Shown one piece after another: positions 12,072 to 23,041 of a DNA stretch of 64,000 nt; the first letter of the stretch is position 1; each line of letters starts with the position of its first letter. Source of the stretch: Acidimicrobiia bacterium (lineage in GTDB: Bacteria > Actinomycetota > Acidimicrobiia > Acidimicrobiales > Poriferisodalaceae). A program made the translations under genes and the position numbers. The notes beneath the pieces are model-generated. The model did no database searches. It was not told the origin of the DNA and was given only the letters and a program-made list of their open reading frames with translations. The stretch is taken from contig JAJEFK010000026.1 of assembly GCA_022820505.1 (NCBI GenBank), forward strand, positions 1-64,000. Direction: 5' to 3'.

Positions 12072-12722
12072 CTAGCTCCCCGCTCCAGACGCGAGCTCGC
12101 GAGCGCCATCGGCTTCGAGCTTGCGCGCCGGCCCTGCGTCGTCTGCCCCAAGCTGGCGCTTGGGCGCGAAGTCGTCAGTGCCGAAGTCGGGAACCTTGCG
12201 CACCTTCTGCTCCGAGCCAGGCTCGTACTCGAGAAACTCCGGCACGGTCTCCATCCACTCGCTGAGGCGGATCCGGTCGTGCAGCAGATCTGCGATGTGC
12301 GGCTCGGAGTACTCGTATTCGGGCGACCAGAACAGCGCGTCGAACGGGCACACCTCCACGCAGATGCCGCAGTACATGCACAGCGCGTAGTCGATGTCGA
12401 ACCGGTCGACCACGTTGACCGAGCGGACCGCACCGCCGGCCCGCCGGGGCGGGGCCTTCACTTTGTGGCCCTCGATGTAGATGCACCAGTCGGGGCAGGA
12501 GCGAGAGCACAGCATGCAGGCCGTGCAGTTCTCCTCGTGCAGGGCGATCACGCCCCGGGCGCGGTCGGGCGGGGCTTCCTTCTCGTGCGGGTACTGCACG
12601 GTGACCGAGCCCTGCTGGGGCGCAGGGATGAGCGTGCGCATGCCCCGCTTGGGGAACAGCGTGCGCATCGCGGTGCGCGCCGTCACGCCAAGGCCTTTCA
12701 GCAGTCCGGGAAGTTGTGGCAT
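12072..12722 (-). CDS. nuoI: NADH-quinone oxidoreductase subunit I (two 4Fe-4S), 11-subunit complex
   Basis: A 216-residue peripheral-arm ferredoxin-like subunit that carries clusters N6a and N6b. The motifs are [12 protein letters not shown] and [12 protein letters not shown], followed by the family's PFDAL. A poorly conserved charged tail follows, ending [13 protein letters not shown]. The DNA for that ending is a copy of a repeat that also lies between nuoC and nuoD (see findings). The gene abuts nuoH with no gap. Confidence 0.95.
   Translation of the reverse strand: MPQLPGLLKGLGVTARTAMRTLFPKRGMRTLIPAPQQGSVTVQYPHEKEAPPDRARGVIALHEENCTACMLCSRSCPDWCIYIEGHKVKAPPRRAGGAVRSVNVVDRFDIDYALCMYCGICVEVCPFDALFWSPEYEYSEPHIADLLHDRIRLSEWMETVPEFLEYEPGSEQKVRKVPDFGTDDFAPKRQLGADDAGPARKLEADGARELASGAGS
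12085..12110 (-). repeat. Dispersed 26-bp repeat, copy in the 3' end of nuoI
   Basis: This 26-bp stretch matches 14942-14967 at all but two or three positions. Here it is coding and supplies the end of NuoI ([11 protein letters not shown]). The other copy is intergenic and encodes DGARRLASGAG in the corresponding frame. Confidence 0.7.
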
Positions 12723-13751
12723 CTACAGCACCACCTTGAAGATTCCGGTCACGACGATGTTCGCGAGCGAGAGCGGGATGAGGACCTTCCAGGCGAACTT
12801 CTGGAGCTGGTCTTCGCGCAGGCGGGGGTAGGTGAAGCGGATCCAGAAGATGATGAAGGCCACCACCAGGATCTTCACGAGCATCACGACCGGGCCGAGC
12901 ACGTTGAGCACCGGCGCGTCGAAGTCGAAGCCGGGGATCCACCAGCCGCCCAGGAACATCACGGTGGCGAGCGCCGAGAAGGCGAACGCCGTGGCCACTT
13001 CGGCCATGAAGAACAGCAGGAAGCGGAAGCCCGTGTACTCCACGTGGAAGCCGCCGACGAGCTCGGTCTCGGCCACGGGCATGTCGAACGGCGTCTGGGT
13101 CAGCTCCGCCTGCGCGGAGATCATGAAGATCAGAAAGCCGATGAACTGCGTCAGGATGAACGGGTTGCCGATGAGGCCGAAGCCGAAGATCTCGCCCTCG
13201 GCCTGGGCACGCACGATCTCCTGCAAGTTGAGCGAATCGGCCTGGATGACCACGCCCATGACGGCCAGGATCAGCGGCAGCTCGTATGCGATGAGCTGGC
13301 CCGCCGCCCGCAGGCCGCCGAGCAAGGCGTATTTGTTGGCCGACGCCCAGCCCGCCATCAGCACGCCCAGCACCGACAGCGACGAGACCGCCATCGCGTA
13401 GAAGATCCCCGTGTCGAGGTTCTCCACCACCGCGTCGGGGCCGGTGGGCAGCACCACGAAGAGCAGGAACGACGACGCCAGCACCACCACCGGGGCTGCC
13501 CGGAAGACTCGCCGGTCGGCGGCGGCGGGGTGGATGTCTTCCTTCTGCAGGAACTTGACCGCGTCGGCGATGAGCTGCAGCGTGCCGTAGGGGCCGACGT
13601 CCTGGGGGCCGAGCCGGCTCTGCATGAACGCCATCATCTTGAGCAGGAACAGGTAGCCCAGCATGAGCGCGGCTGTGGGGATGACGATGAGTGCCACGCC
13701 CAGCTTGATGCTGGTCTCGGCCCAGTACGCCAGGCCCAGTGCCCCGGTCAT
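12723..13751 (-). CDS. nuoH: NADH-quinone oxidoreductase subunit H, 11-subunit complex
   Basis: A 342-residue, eight-helix subunit that forms most of the quinone chamber. Diagnostic parts are MQSRLGPQDVGPYG with GTLQLIADAVKFLQKEDI, the Glu-rich loop QTPFDMPVAETELVGGFHVEY and the final FTYPRLREDQLQKFAWKVLIPL. The open frame runs upstream for another 405 codons as a shadow of nuoD. The ATG at 13751 overlaps the nuoD stop (ATGA) and matches family length. Confidence 0.96.
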   Translation of the reverse strand: MTGALGLAYWAETSIKLGVALIVIPTAALMLGYLFLLKMMAFMQSRLGPQDVGPYGTLQLIADAVKFLQKEDIHPAAADRRVFRAAPVVVLASSFLLFVVLPTGPDAVVENLDTGIFYAMAVSSLSVLGVLMAGWASANKYALLGGLRAAGQLIAYELPLILAVMGVVIQADSLNLQEIVRAQAEGEIFGFGLIGNPFILTQFIGFLIFMISAQAELTQTPFDMPVAETELVGGFHVEYTGFRFLLFFMAEVATAFAFSALATVMFLGGWWIPGFDFDAPVLNVLGPVVMLVKILVVAFIIFWIRFTYPRLREDQLQKFAWKVLIPLSLANIVVTGIFKVVL

Positions 13752-14932
13752 CGGTCGATGTCCCCGAGGATGAAGTACAGCGAGCCGAGGATGGTGATGA
13801 TGTCGGGCACGTACGTGCCCCGCATCACCCACGGCACCACCGAGATGTTGCTGAAGCTGGGCGTGCGGATCTTCACCCGGAACGGGCCGAGGCCGCCCTT
13901 GGACACCACGTAGTAGCCCATCTCGCCCAGCGGGTTCTCGGTGGAGACGTACGCCTCGCCGGCGGGCACCTTGATGATGCGCGGCACCTTGGCCATGATC
14001 GGGCCCGAGGGGATGCCGTCGAGCAGCTGATCGACGATCTTGGTGGCCTCGCGGGTCTCCTGCAAGCGCACCCAGTAGCGGGCGAACGAGTCGCCGTCGG
14101 GATGGGTCCAGACCCGCCAGTCCACCTGGTCCCAGGCGAGGCCCGGGTTGGCATCGCGGCGCAGGTCCCAGTCGACCCCGCTGGCGCGGAGGTTGGCGCC
14201 CGACAGGCCGTAGCTCAGCGCCACGTCGCCCGGGATCACGCCCACGCTGCGGCAGCGAGTCTGGAAGATCTCGTTGCCCATGAGCAGGTCTTCCATCTCG
14301 TCGCAGAAGCCGCGCATCTTGGCCATGACCGCGTGTGTCTCGGCTATCCAGCCGCGGGGGATGTCGTCTTTGAGGCCGCCGATGCGGTCGAAGTTGGGGT
14401 GGAAGCGACCGCCGGTGACTTCCTCGATCTGGTTGAGCACCCGCTCGCGGTCGCGGAAGGCGAAGAACACCGGGGTGAGCGCGCCGACCTGCACGCCCAT
14501 GTCGCCCAGGAACAGCGACACGTTCGCGATGCGGCTCAGCTCGAACAGGATGGTGCGGATCCACTGCGCACGGGGCGGGGCCTCCACGCCCATCAGCTGC
14601 TCGGCCGCCAGGATGAACGGCACCTCGTTGGCGAAGCTGCCCAGCCAGTCGATGCGGTTGATCAGCGTGGTGCACTGGGGGTAGGTGCGGACCTCGCAGA
14701 GCTTCTCGTAGCCGCGGTGCATGTAGCCCATGAGGGGCTCGGCGGAGATGACCTGCTCGCCGTCGAGCTGGCAGGCGATGCGCAGCGTGCCGTGGGTGGC
14801 AGGGTGCTGCGGGCCGATGTTGAGCGTCATGTCGCCGGTGTCGAGCTCGACATTGACGCGGGCATCGGCGGCTTGGGCCGCCACATAGGCCTGCTGCTCG
14901 CGCAGCGCAGATGCCGTCGGCGGGGGGCTCAT
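13748..14932 (-). CDS. nuoD: NADH-quinone oxidoreductase subunit D, 11-subunit complex
   Basis: The 394-residue 49-kDa subunit lining the quinone pocket. The N-terminal NIGPQHPATHGTLR contains the quinone-site His (H47) and R51, which aligns with the arginine methylated by NDUFAF7 in mitochondria. The C-terminus GTYVPDIITILGSLYFILGDIDR is typical. It is separate from nuoC, not fused. A 64-bp gap containing a repeat separates it from nuoC, the loosest junction in the first half of this operon. Confidence 0.96.
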   Translation of the reverse strand: MSPPPTASALREQQAYVAAQAADARVNVELDTGDMTLNIGPQHPATHGTLRIACQLDGEQVISAEPLMGYMHRGYEKLCEVRTYPQCTTLINRIDWLGSFANEVPFILAAEQLMGVEAPPRAQWIRTILFELSRIANVSLFLGDMGVQVGALTPVFFAFRDRERVLNQIEEVTGGRFHPNFDRIGGLKDDIPRGWIAETHAVMAKMRGFCDEMEDLLMGNEIFQTRCRSVGVIPGDVALSYGLSGANLRASGVDWDLRRDANPGLAWDQVDWRVWTHPDGDSFARYWVRLQETREATKIVDQLLDGIPSGPIMAKVPRIIKVPAGEAYVSTENPLGEMGYYVVSKGGLGPFRVKIRTPSFSNISVVPWVMRGTYVPDIITILGSLYFILGDIDR

Positions 14933-14941
14933 GCGCCCGCC

Positions 14942-14967
14942 CCAGACGCGAGCCTGCGAGCGCCATC
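14942..14967 (-). repeat. Dispersed 26-bp repeat, copy between nuoC and nuoD
   Basis: Near-identical to the 3' end of nuoI at 12085-12110. It lies in the 64-bp gap just upstream of the nuoD start codon. Read on the minus strand it would encode DGARRLASGAGA. A weaker match of the last few codons forms the C-terminus of nuoC (EASGAGA). Confidence 0.7.
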
Positions 14968-14996
14968 AGACACGGCCGATACCACGAGGAAGGGAC

Positions 14997-15725
14997 TCAC
15001 GCGCCCGCTCCCGATGCTTCGAACTCGGCCATCACCTCGGCCTCGAGCTGGGCTTCGAGCTCGGGCGGGATCTCCTCGATGTCGACTACGCCGGGCCACG
15101 GCTTGACCGCACGAGCCAGCAAGGGGAAATCCTTGCGCAGCGGGTGGCCCTCGAATTCGGTGGGCAGGTAGATGTGCTCCAGGTTCGGATGGCCGTCGAA
15201 GACGAGGCCGAACATCTCGTGGGCCTCTCGCTCGTGCCAGTCGGCCCCGGAGAAGACGTCGATGATCGACGGCACCGATGCGGGAGCGCCGTCGGCCTCG
15301 GGCACGTCGGCCTTGATGAGCACGGCGGCGTGTCGGGCGGGCGAGTGCAGTTGCGCGAGCAATTGGAAACGGGTCTCGCCGCCCCCTCGCCGCACGGTCT
15401 CCTCGGCCGTGGCGCTGGATGCTTCGTCGTCTTCCTCGCCGGCACCAGCGGCGTCGAATTCGGTGTCCTCGTAGCGGCCTTCGGGCGCATCGGTCCAGTC
15501 GATGGCCGACAGGAAGCCGAAGTAAGCGAAGCCTGCATCGCGCAGCGCTGCCATCGCGGCATGCCACTGCTCGATGTCGACGCGCAGCCAGAGGTTCTGG
15601 CCTGCTTCCACGTGGGATTCGACCACCGCATCGCCGAGCAGCTCGGACAGTTCCGCGGCGAGCGCTTCGCGCGCCTCGTCGCCTGCTTGGTCGTCGGGCT
15701 GCTCGTCGCCGGTGCCGTCGGCCAT
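14997..15725 (-). CDS. nuoC: NADH-quinone oxidoreductase subunit C, 11-subunit complex
   Basis: The 242-residue 30-kDa subunit of the connecting arm. The family signature is [25 protein letters not shown] followed by [10 protein letters not shown]. An acidic low-complexity insertion (residues about 115-150) interrupts the N-terminal domain and is absent from the second copy. The ATG at 15725 lies 2 bp after the nuoB stop and was preferred to the long Arg-rich upstream extension, which is a nuoB shadow. The tail EASGAGA resembles the repeat-encoded tail of NuoI. Confidence 0.94.
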   Translation of the reverse strand: MADGTGDEQPDDQAGDEAREALAAELSELLGDAVVESHVEAGQNLWLRVDIEQWHAAMAALRDAGFAYFGFLSAIDWTDAPEGRYEDTEFDAAGAGEEDDEASSATAEETVRRGGGETRFQLLAQLHSPARHAAVLIKADVPEADGAPASVPSIIDVFSGADWHEREAHEMFGLVFDGHPNLEHIYLPTEFEGHPLRKDFPLLARAVKPWPGVVDIEEIPPELEAQLEAEVMAEFEASGAGA

Positions 15726-15727
15726 GG

Positions 15728-16294
15728 CTACGCCTGCGCCGATCCCGCGGGTGCTGCCGGCGCCGTCGGCGCAGTGCGCGATGCTCCCGGCGCTGCTGGC
15801 ACCACTATCGGCTCGCCGCGCCAGCGTTCTTGCATGTCCTCGCGCTGGATGCGCTCCTGCAGCAGCACGATGCCTTCCAGCAGCGCTTCGGGTCGTGGCG
15901 GGCAGCCGGGCACGTACACATCGACCGGGATGACCTGGTCGACACCCTTGGTCACTGAGTAGCTGTCCCAATACGGCCCGCCGCAGTTGGCGCACGAGCC
16001 CATCGAGATGACGTACTTGGGCTCGGGCATCTGCTCGTACAGGCGGCGGATGACCGGCGCCATTTTGTCGGTGACGGTGCCGGAGATCACCACCAGATCG
16101 GCTTGGCGCGGGCTGGCCGGAAACGGGATGACGCCCAGACGCATCACGTCATAGCGGGGCGAGCCGAATGCGGCGCCCATCTCGATGGCGCAGCAGGCGA
16201 GGCCCCACTGGTACACCCACAGCGAGCGCGCCCGGCCGAAATTCAGCAGCCAGCTCAGCGGCTTGGGCAGTTTGACTTTGTCAACCAGTGCCAT
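15728..16294 (-). CDS. nuoB: NADH-quinone oxidoreductase subunit B (cluster N2), 11-subunit complex
   Basis: A 188-residue subunit holding the terminal 4Fe-4S cluster N2. The ligands are the tandem cysteines in GLACCAIEM, one in [10 protein letters not shown] and one in [13 protein letters not shown] Pro/Ala-rich tail (about 25 residues) follows the conserved core. It is followed immediately by nuoC. Confidence 0.96.
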   Translation of the reverse strand: MALVDKVKLPKPLSWLLNFGRARSLWVYQWGLACCAIEMGAAFGSPRYDVMRLGVIPFPASPRQADLVVISGTVTDKMAPVIRRLYEQMPEPKYVISMGSCANCGGPYWDSYSVTKGVDQVIPVDVYVPGCPPRPEALLEGIVLLQERIQREDMQERWRGEPIVVPAAPGASRTAPTAPAAPAGSAQA

Positions 16295-16314
16295 CGCGGG
16301 ATTCCCTCAGCCCC

Positions 16315-16680
16315 TCACACCCAGCGCAGGACGCCCTTGCGCCATGCGTAGAACAGGCCCAGCACGAGGATGAAGATGAAGATCGCCATCTCGACCAGGC
16401 CGAACAGGGCATAGACCTCGAGCCGCGTCGCCCACGGAAAGATGAACACGGCCTCCACGTCGAACAGCACGAAAAGCACCGCGAAGACGTAGTAGCGGAT
16501 CTGGCTCTGGGTCCAGTCGCTGCCGACCGGATCGACGCCGCTCTCGTATGCGATGAGCTTCTGGGGCGTCGGTCGCTGCGGCCGCAGGACCCGTGCGACT
16601 CCGAACATCGTGAAGGCCATCAGGACTGCCGCTGCGCCGAAGATTGCGACGGTCAGATAGCTCCGCAAGAGGTCGGACAC
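16315..16680 (-). CDS. nuoA: NADH-quinone oxidoreductase subunit A, 11-subunit complex
   Basis: A three-helix membrane subunit and first gene of the operon. It contains KLIAYESGVDPVG and the conserved RYYVFAVLFVLFDVEAVFIFPWA loop and helix. The GTG at 16680 gives 121 residues, the usual NuoA length. The frame could start at GTG 16776, adding a 32-residue Ala/Ser-rich stretch with no membrane segment. Neither start has a strong ribosome-binding site, so the start is uncertain. The promoter must lie in the 196-bp divergent region shared with the secreted-protein gene. Confidence 0.93.
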   Translation of the reverse strand: MSDLLRSYLTVAIFGAAAVLMAFTMFGVARVLRPQRPTPQKLIAYESGVDPVGSDWTQSQIRYYVFAVLFVLFDVEAVFIFPWATRLEVYALFGLVEMAIFIFILVLGLFYAWRKGVLRWV

Positions 16681-16876
16681 GGACCGCAACGCTAGCGACT
16701 TCGCGCCACCCTGCGCCGAATCCGCTGCCTGCGCTGGAAGCCAGAGATATGACGGCAGTTCTGCACACAGGAACACGGCCCGGGGTTCTCCCGGATTCGT
16801 TTCGTGCCGTCACATTTGGGTCACATTCGATTCTTACGTTGCACCCCAAGTCAGAACCTCACGAAAGGAGAATGAC
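16681..16876. promoter_or_regulatory. Divergent promoter region, nuoA operon / secreted protein
   Basis: A 196-bp non-coding stretch between two divergently transcribed genes, so it should hold promoters in both directions. The rightward gene has a clear AAAGGAG ribosome-binding site at 16864-16870, 6 bases before its ATG. No convincing -10/-35 pair or operator palindrome was seen. Confidence 0.5.
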
Positions 16877-17539
16877 ATGGGGTCGACGAATTCAAGAGGA
16901 AAGAAATGGCTTGCCGGAGCACTCGCAGGAGTCACGCTGTCGGCGGCTGCGCTGGGCGGGTTCGCCGTCGGCGCCGGGGAAGGCCCGGAAGTCAGCGAGA
17001 AGGCAGGCAGCCAGGTCATCGGCGACCGCGGCGGCGGCGAGGGTGCCGAGGCAAACCCGACGCACGCCGAAGGCGCTGAGGGTGTCGGCGAAGGCGGCAG
17101 CGGGGAGATCAACGAGGCTCTGATGTCGAGCCCGGTGATCCCGCTGGATCAGACCTGGACCGGCAACCTGGGCGGCCTGGACGTGGCGGCCAGCTACGAC
17201 ACGGCAATCCGGACCGTGCGCACCTCGGTTCGCAACACGACGTCGGGGACGCTGTGCTACGTGCAGTCCGAGCCTCACATGAAGTTCGGAGCCCAGACGG
17301 TCGGTGAGCTGGGGCCTGAGCAGCTCGGCGATCTGGCGCCTGGCCAGTCGGCGACATCGGTGCTGCCAGTCGCAGGCGAGCCGTCCATGGCCGGCGTGCC
17401 GTTCGACGGCTACGTGGTGCACATGGAGGTGTTCGACTGCAACGGGCCCGGCCCCATCCCTCACACCGGAGGCGAAGGCGGCGAGGGTGCTGAAGGGGCG
17501 GGCGGCCACGCTGAAGGCAACGAGGGAGGCGCAGGCTGA
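16877..17539 (+). CDS. Secreted protein of unknown function, Gly/Glu-rich
   Basis: A 220-residue protein with a classic signal peptide: basic start (SRGKK), hydrophobic core at residues 11-32 and a probable cleavage near VGA. The body has a Gly/Glu-rich linker, then a compact domain (residues about 85-195) with two cysteines, in GTLCYVQSEPHMKFG and VFDCNGPGP, that could form a disulfide. It ends in a second GEGGEGAEGAGG tail. It matches no family I recognise. Its position as the only rightward gene between two leftward complex I operons is striking; its codon use resembles that of the neighbours. Confidence 0.8.
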   Translation: MGSTNSRGKKWLAGALAGVTLSAAALGGFAVGAGEGPEVSEKAGSQVIGDRGGGEGAEANPTHAEGAEGVGEGGSGEINEALMSSPVIPLDQTWTGNLGGLDVAASYDTAIRTVRTSVRNTTSGTLCYVQSEPHMKFGAQTVGELGPEQLGDLAPGQSATSVLPVAGEPSMAGVPFDGYVVHMEVFDCNGPGPIPHTGGEGGEGAEGAGGHAEGNEGGAG

Positions 17540-17548
17540 CACGCAAGG

Positions 17549-17593
17549 GATCCCCCGGTCTCCACGGCAGCGAGCCGTCCAGGCCGGGGGATC
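17549..17593. terminator. Bidirectional terminator-like hairpin
   Basis: A perfect 10-bp outer stem (GATCCCCCGG, 17549-17558, with CCGGGGGATC, 17584-17593) encloses a smaller ACGGC/GCCGT hairpin. It lies between the stop of the secreted-protein gene and the stop of the convergent nuoN. There is no T-tract, so it may act as a structural barrier rather than a classical rho-independent terminator. Confidence 0.65.
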
Positions 17594-17610
17594 TGCCGCG
17601 TCAGGACCAG

Positions 17611-19190
17611 CTACAGGATGATCGACAGGACGGCGTCGCGGCTCCACTCGAGGAGCGTCTGCGGGAGCACGCCGACGACGACGGTCACTGCTACCGCGAG
17701 GCTGATGGCGAACACCGATGTCAGCGGCAGGCCGCCCCAGCGAGGCCGGCCCGCTCGGGCGGCCGGTGCGCTGTCGTCATCGTCGGCCGAACCCTCAGGG
17801 GCGTACATGGCCAGCACGACTCGCAGGTAGGCGAAGGCGCTCACGACCGCTGTGATCATGGCGACTGCGGCCAGGACGTAGCCGCTGGCGTCGATGGCTG
17901 CCCGGATCACCTCGAACTTGGCCACGAAGCCGGCCGTGAGCGGAACTCCGGCCTGCGCCAGCAGCAGCACGGTGAACGCAAGTGCCAGAACAGGGCGGCG
18001 ACGTGCGAGCCCGCCGTAGCGGCTGAGGGCGTGGGCGCTCGCATCGGCTTCGGGCGATCGGAGCTCGGCACCGACCACCGACAGCACCGCGAAACTGCCC
18101 AGCGCCATGAACGAGTAAGTGATGAGGTAGAAGACCGACGACGACACAGCGTCGCCGCCGCCCTCCTCGGCCCACTGCAGCACCCCGCTGGCCGCCGGGA
18201 CCGCCGAGAGGCCGACGAGCACGAAGCCTGCGTGGCTGATCGAGCTGTAGGCCAGCATCCGCTTCACATCGTTCTGGCAGATGGCCATGACTGCGCCCAC
18301 GGCGAGCGTCGCGAACGCCAGCGCCACCAAGATCGGCGTCCACGCAGTGCTCTGCTCGAACACCGCCACGTACAGCACCCGCGCCAGCGCGGCGAAGCCG
18401 GCCGCCTTGGCGATCGACGCCAGGTAGCCGGTGACCGGGCTGGGCGCGCCCTCGTACACATCGGGTGCCCAGAAATGGAACGGGACAGCGGCCACCTTGA
18501 AGCCCAAGCCGACCAGCAGCAACGCAATGCCGGCAAGCAGCAGGTAGTCGGTTTCCCTGATCGATCCGAACAGGAAACCGCCGATCCCGCTGAGGTTCGT
18601 GCTGCCGGTGGACCCGTAGACCAGCGCGATGCCGTAGAGGAAGAACGCCGAGCTGAACGCCCCCAGCACGAAGTACTTCATGGCCGACTCGCGTGCCGAC
18701 GCCCGCCGCCCTGCCAGTGCGATCAGCACGTACAGCGCAATCGACAGCGACTCGAGGCCCAAGAACAGCACGATGAGGTCGTTCGCGCCGGCCATGACCA
18801 CCGCACCCGCGGCAGAGGCGAGCAGCAGCGCCGCGAACTCCGGCGGCGCCATGTCATAGCGGTCGAGGGCCGAATGCGCGACCAGCGCCGTCATGACCAC
18901 GCCGGCGCCCACCAGCACGGTGAGCAGCAGGCTGAAGCCGTCGCTCACGAAGGCCCCGTTCAGGGTGGGCCGCGGTGCGAGGTCCCAGGCAGCCCACTGG
19001 ACAGCGGCCACGATGGCTGCCGCGGCGCCGGTGGCGATCGAAGTAATCGTGGACACCCAGTCCGGCAGCGCGCGGGGCGCCAGCGAGGCCACCAGCAGCA
19101 GCCCGAGCGCAGCGCCCACCAGGATGATCTGCGGGGTGAGCACCCACCAGTCGACGGCCGGGGCCTCGAACGCGATCTCGACCTGGCCCA

Positions 19191-19191
<1 letters not shown>
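17611..19191 (-). CDS. nuoN: NADH-quinone oxidoreductase subunit N, 14-subunit complex
   Basis: A 526-residue antiporter-like subunit and last gene of the second nuo operon. It contains LIVLFLGLESLSIALYVLI, AVPFHFWAPDVYEGAPSPVTGY and NDVKRMLAYSSISHAGF. It starts by overlapping the nuoM stop. Its cytoplasmic loops and C-terminal DDDDSAP segment differ from the first copy, so the two NuoN proteins are clearly diverged paralogues, not recent duplicates. Confidence 0.95.
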
Positions 19192-20783
<1,592 letters not shown>

Positions 20784-20785
20784 GG

Positions 20786-22708
20786 CTATGAGACGCCCCG
20801 CAGCGCGAGCCAGATGACGAGGATGATTGCACCGACGGCGACGCCCGATGCGTAGTGCCGCAGGTAGCCCGACTGCAGCGGCCGCACGGCTTCGCCCAGC
20901 ATCCGGACGAGCCGTGCCACGCCGTTGACGGCGCCGTCGACGAAGCGCCGGTCAGCCGTGGCAGCGGCCTCGAACGCCTTGGTGCCCGGCCCGCCGACGA
21001 AGTTGGAGATGGTCGAGTCGAAGTAGAAGACGTTCTCGAGCAGCGCCGGTTCGAGCTTGTCGGTGGGGATGCGCGACTGCAGCCATGCCCGGATCGCGAA
21101 GGCAATGCCGCCAAGTGCAATCACTACCGCGACCACAGCCAGCACAATCTTGTCCCGAGTGGGTGAGCTGAAGTGGTGCGGGTGCGCAAGCACAGGTTCC
21201 AAGAAGTGCTCGAGCACCAGCCAGTCGCCCACCAGCGGCAGATTCATGATGCCGCCGATGGCTGCCGCGCCTGCGAGCAGGACCAGCGGCAGCGTCATGG
21301 TGGTCGGCGACTCGTGCGGGTGTGCGCTGTCATCCCACCGCTGGCCGCCGAAGAACACCAGGAACGTCTGGCGGCTCATGTAGTAGGCGGTGAGCAGGGC
21401 GGTGACCAAGCCCACGGCCCATAGCACACGTCCAACGCGCAGCCAGCCGAGAGTGACGTAGGAGTGTTCCCAGGCGGCCAGCAGGATCTCGTCCTTCGAC
21501 CAGAAGCCCGATAGCGGCGGCACACCCGCGATCGCCAGCCAGCCGACGATGAACGTGACCGCGGTGACGGGCATGACCGCGCGCAGCGCGCCCATGCGGC
21601 GCATGTCCTGCTCGTCGCCGAGGCCATGGATGACCGAGCCCGAGCCCAGGAACAGCAGCCCCTTGAAGAACGCGTGGGTGACGACATGGAAGATCGCGGC
21701 CACGTACGCACCCGAACCGATCGCCAGGAACATGTAGCCGAGCTGGCTGACCGTGGAATACGCCAGCACTTTCTTGATGTCGTGCTGTGCCACTGCGGCT
21801 AGGGCCGCGAACAGCGCTGTGGCTGCGCCTACGATCGCAATGATGAGCAGCGCCGTGTCAGTGAGCACCGGGTTGAGCCGCACCAGCAGGTACACGCCGG
21901 CGGTCACCATCGTGGCCGCATGCACCATGGCCGAGACCGGGGTGGGGCCCTCCATGGCGTCGGGCAGCCAGACGTACAGCGGTAGCTGGGCCGATTTCCC
22001 GGCAGCAGCGAGCAAGAGCAGCAGCGACACCGCTGTGGCAGTCCCCGTCGCCAAGTCGCCGGACGCTGCCGCGATGCCTGCGTAGGACACCGTGCCGAGC
22101 GTCGTCCACAGCAGGAACGTGGCGATCATGAAGCCGAAGTCGCCGATGCGGTTGGTGACGAATGCCTTCTTGCCGGCAGTGGCCGCGCTGGGCCGCTCGT
22201 GCCAGAAAGAGATCAGCAGGTAGGAGCAGGTGCCGACGCCCTCCCAGCCCAGGAACGTGACCACGAGATTCTCGCCCAGCACCAGCATGAGCATCGAGAA
22301 CAGGAACAGGTTGAGATACAGGAAGAACTTGGAGTACTTCGGGTCGCCGTGCATGTAGCCGACCGAGTACAGGTGGATGAGCGTGCCCACACCGGTCACG
22401 AACAGCGCCATCGTCATTGACAGCGGGTCAACCAGCAGGGCAGCGTCGACCTCGAGACCGCCGATCGGCATCCACTCGAACAGCGTCGAGACGAACCAGC
22501 GCCCGCCGTGCCCACCGGCACCGCCTTCGTCGGCCGACTCGAGCCCCAGCAGCCCGCCGAACGTGACGAGCGTGAACAGGAATGATCCGGCGCTGGCCGC
22601 CGTCGCCAGCCAGCCGGCGCGGGGCTCGCCCAGGCGCGGTCCGGCCAGCAGCAGCACCGCGAACCCGGCGAGGGGCAGCGCGGGGATAAGCCATACGAGC
22701 TCGACCAT
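20786..22708 (-). CDS. nuoL: NADH-quinone oxidoreductase subunit L, 14-subunit complex
   Basis: A 640-residue antiporter-like subunit of normal length, including the lateral helix and terminal anchor. It has GWEGVGTCSYLLISFW, PLYVWLPDAMEGPTPVSAMVHAATMV and KDEILLAAWEH. It is 18 bp downstream of nuoK. It lacks the acidic insertion seen in the first copy. Confidence 0.95.
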   Translation of the reverse strand: MVELVWLIPALPLAGFAVLLLAGPRLGEPRAGWLATAASAGSFLFTLVTFGGLLGLESADEGGAGGHGGRWFVSTLFEWMPIGGLEVDAALLVDPLSMTMALFVTGVGTLIHLYSVGYMHGDPKYSKFFLYLNLFLFSMLMLVLGENLVVTFLGWEGVGTCSYLLISFWHERPSAATAGKKAFVTNRIGDFGFMIATFLLWTTLGTVSYAGIAAASGDLATGTATAVSLLLLLAAAGKSAQLPLYVWLPDAMEGPTPVSAMVHAATMVTAGVYLLVRLNPVLTDTALLIIAIVGAATALFAALAAVAQHDIKKVLAYSTVSQLGYMFLAIGSGAYVAAIFHVVTHAFFKGLLFLGSGSVIHGLGDEQDMRRMGALRAVMPVTAVTFIVGWLAIAGVPPLSGFWSKDEILLAAWEHSYVTLGWLRVGRVLWAVGLVTALLTAYYMSRQTFLVFFGGQRWDDSAHPHESPTTMTLPLVLLAGAAAIGGIMNLPLVGDWLVLEHFLEPVLAHPHHFSSPTRDKIVLAVVAVVIALGGIAFAIRAWLQSRIPTDKLEPALLENVFYFDSTISNFVGGPGTKAFEAAATADRRFVDGAVNGVARLVRMLGEAVRPLQSGYLRHYASGVAVGAIILVIWLALRGVS

Positions 22709-22726
22709 CGACTCAGTCCCCCGGCC

Positions 22727-23041
22727 TCAGCCCTTCAGGGCCGACAGGTCGTCCGCTGTCGCCCGGGGCGAAGCGCGCAGCACCGCCACCACCAATCCGA
22801 GACCTACCACCACCTCAGCCGCCGCAACGACCAGCACGAACAGCACCACCGTGTGCCCGTGCACATCGCCGAAGCGGTCGGCGAAGGCAATGAAGCTGAG
22901 ATTGACTCCGTTGAGCATCAGCTCGACGCACATGAGCATGATCAGCGGGTTGCGCCGCACCAGCAGGCCCGTGCCGCCGATGAGGAACAGCATTGCCCCG
23001 AGCGTCAGGTACCAGCCGGTGGTCACCTCGAGGCCGCTCAC
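22727..23041 (-). CDS. nuoK: NADH-quinone oxidoreductase subunit K, 14-subunit complex
   Basis: A 104-residue, three-helix subunit. The channel glutamates lie in LMCVELMLNGVNLS and AAAEVVVGLGLVV. The start overlaps the nuoJ stop by 4 bases. Confidence 0.95.
   Translation of the reverse strand: MSGLEVTTGWYLTLGAMLFLIGGTGLLVRRNPLIMLMCVELMLNGVNLSFIAFADRFGDVHGHTVVLFVLVVAAAEVVVGLGLVVAVLRASPRATADDLSALKG

Noticed and set aside
12723..14966. A single 747-residue protein ending in NuoH
   Set aside because: The first 405 codons are an Arg/Pro-rich shadow of nuoD; NuoH begins at the ATG at 13751 with normal length and a standard overlap.
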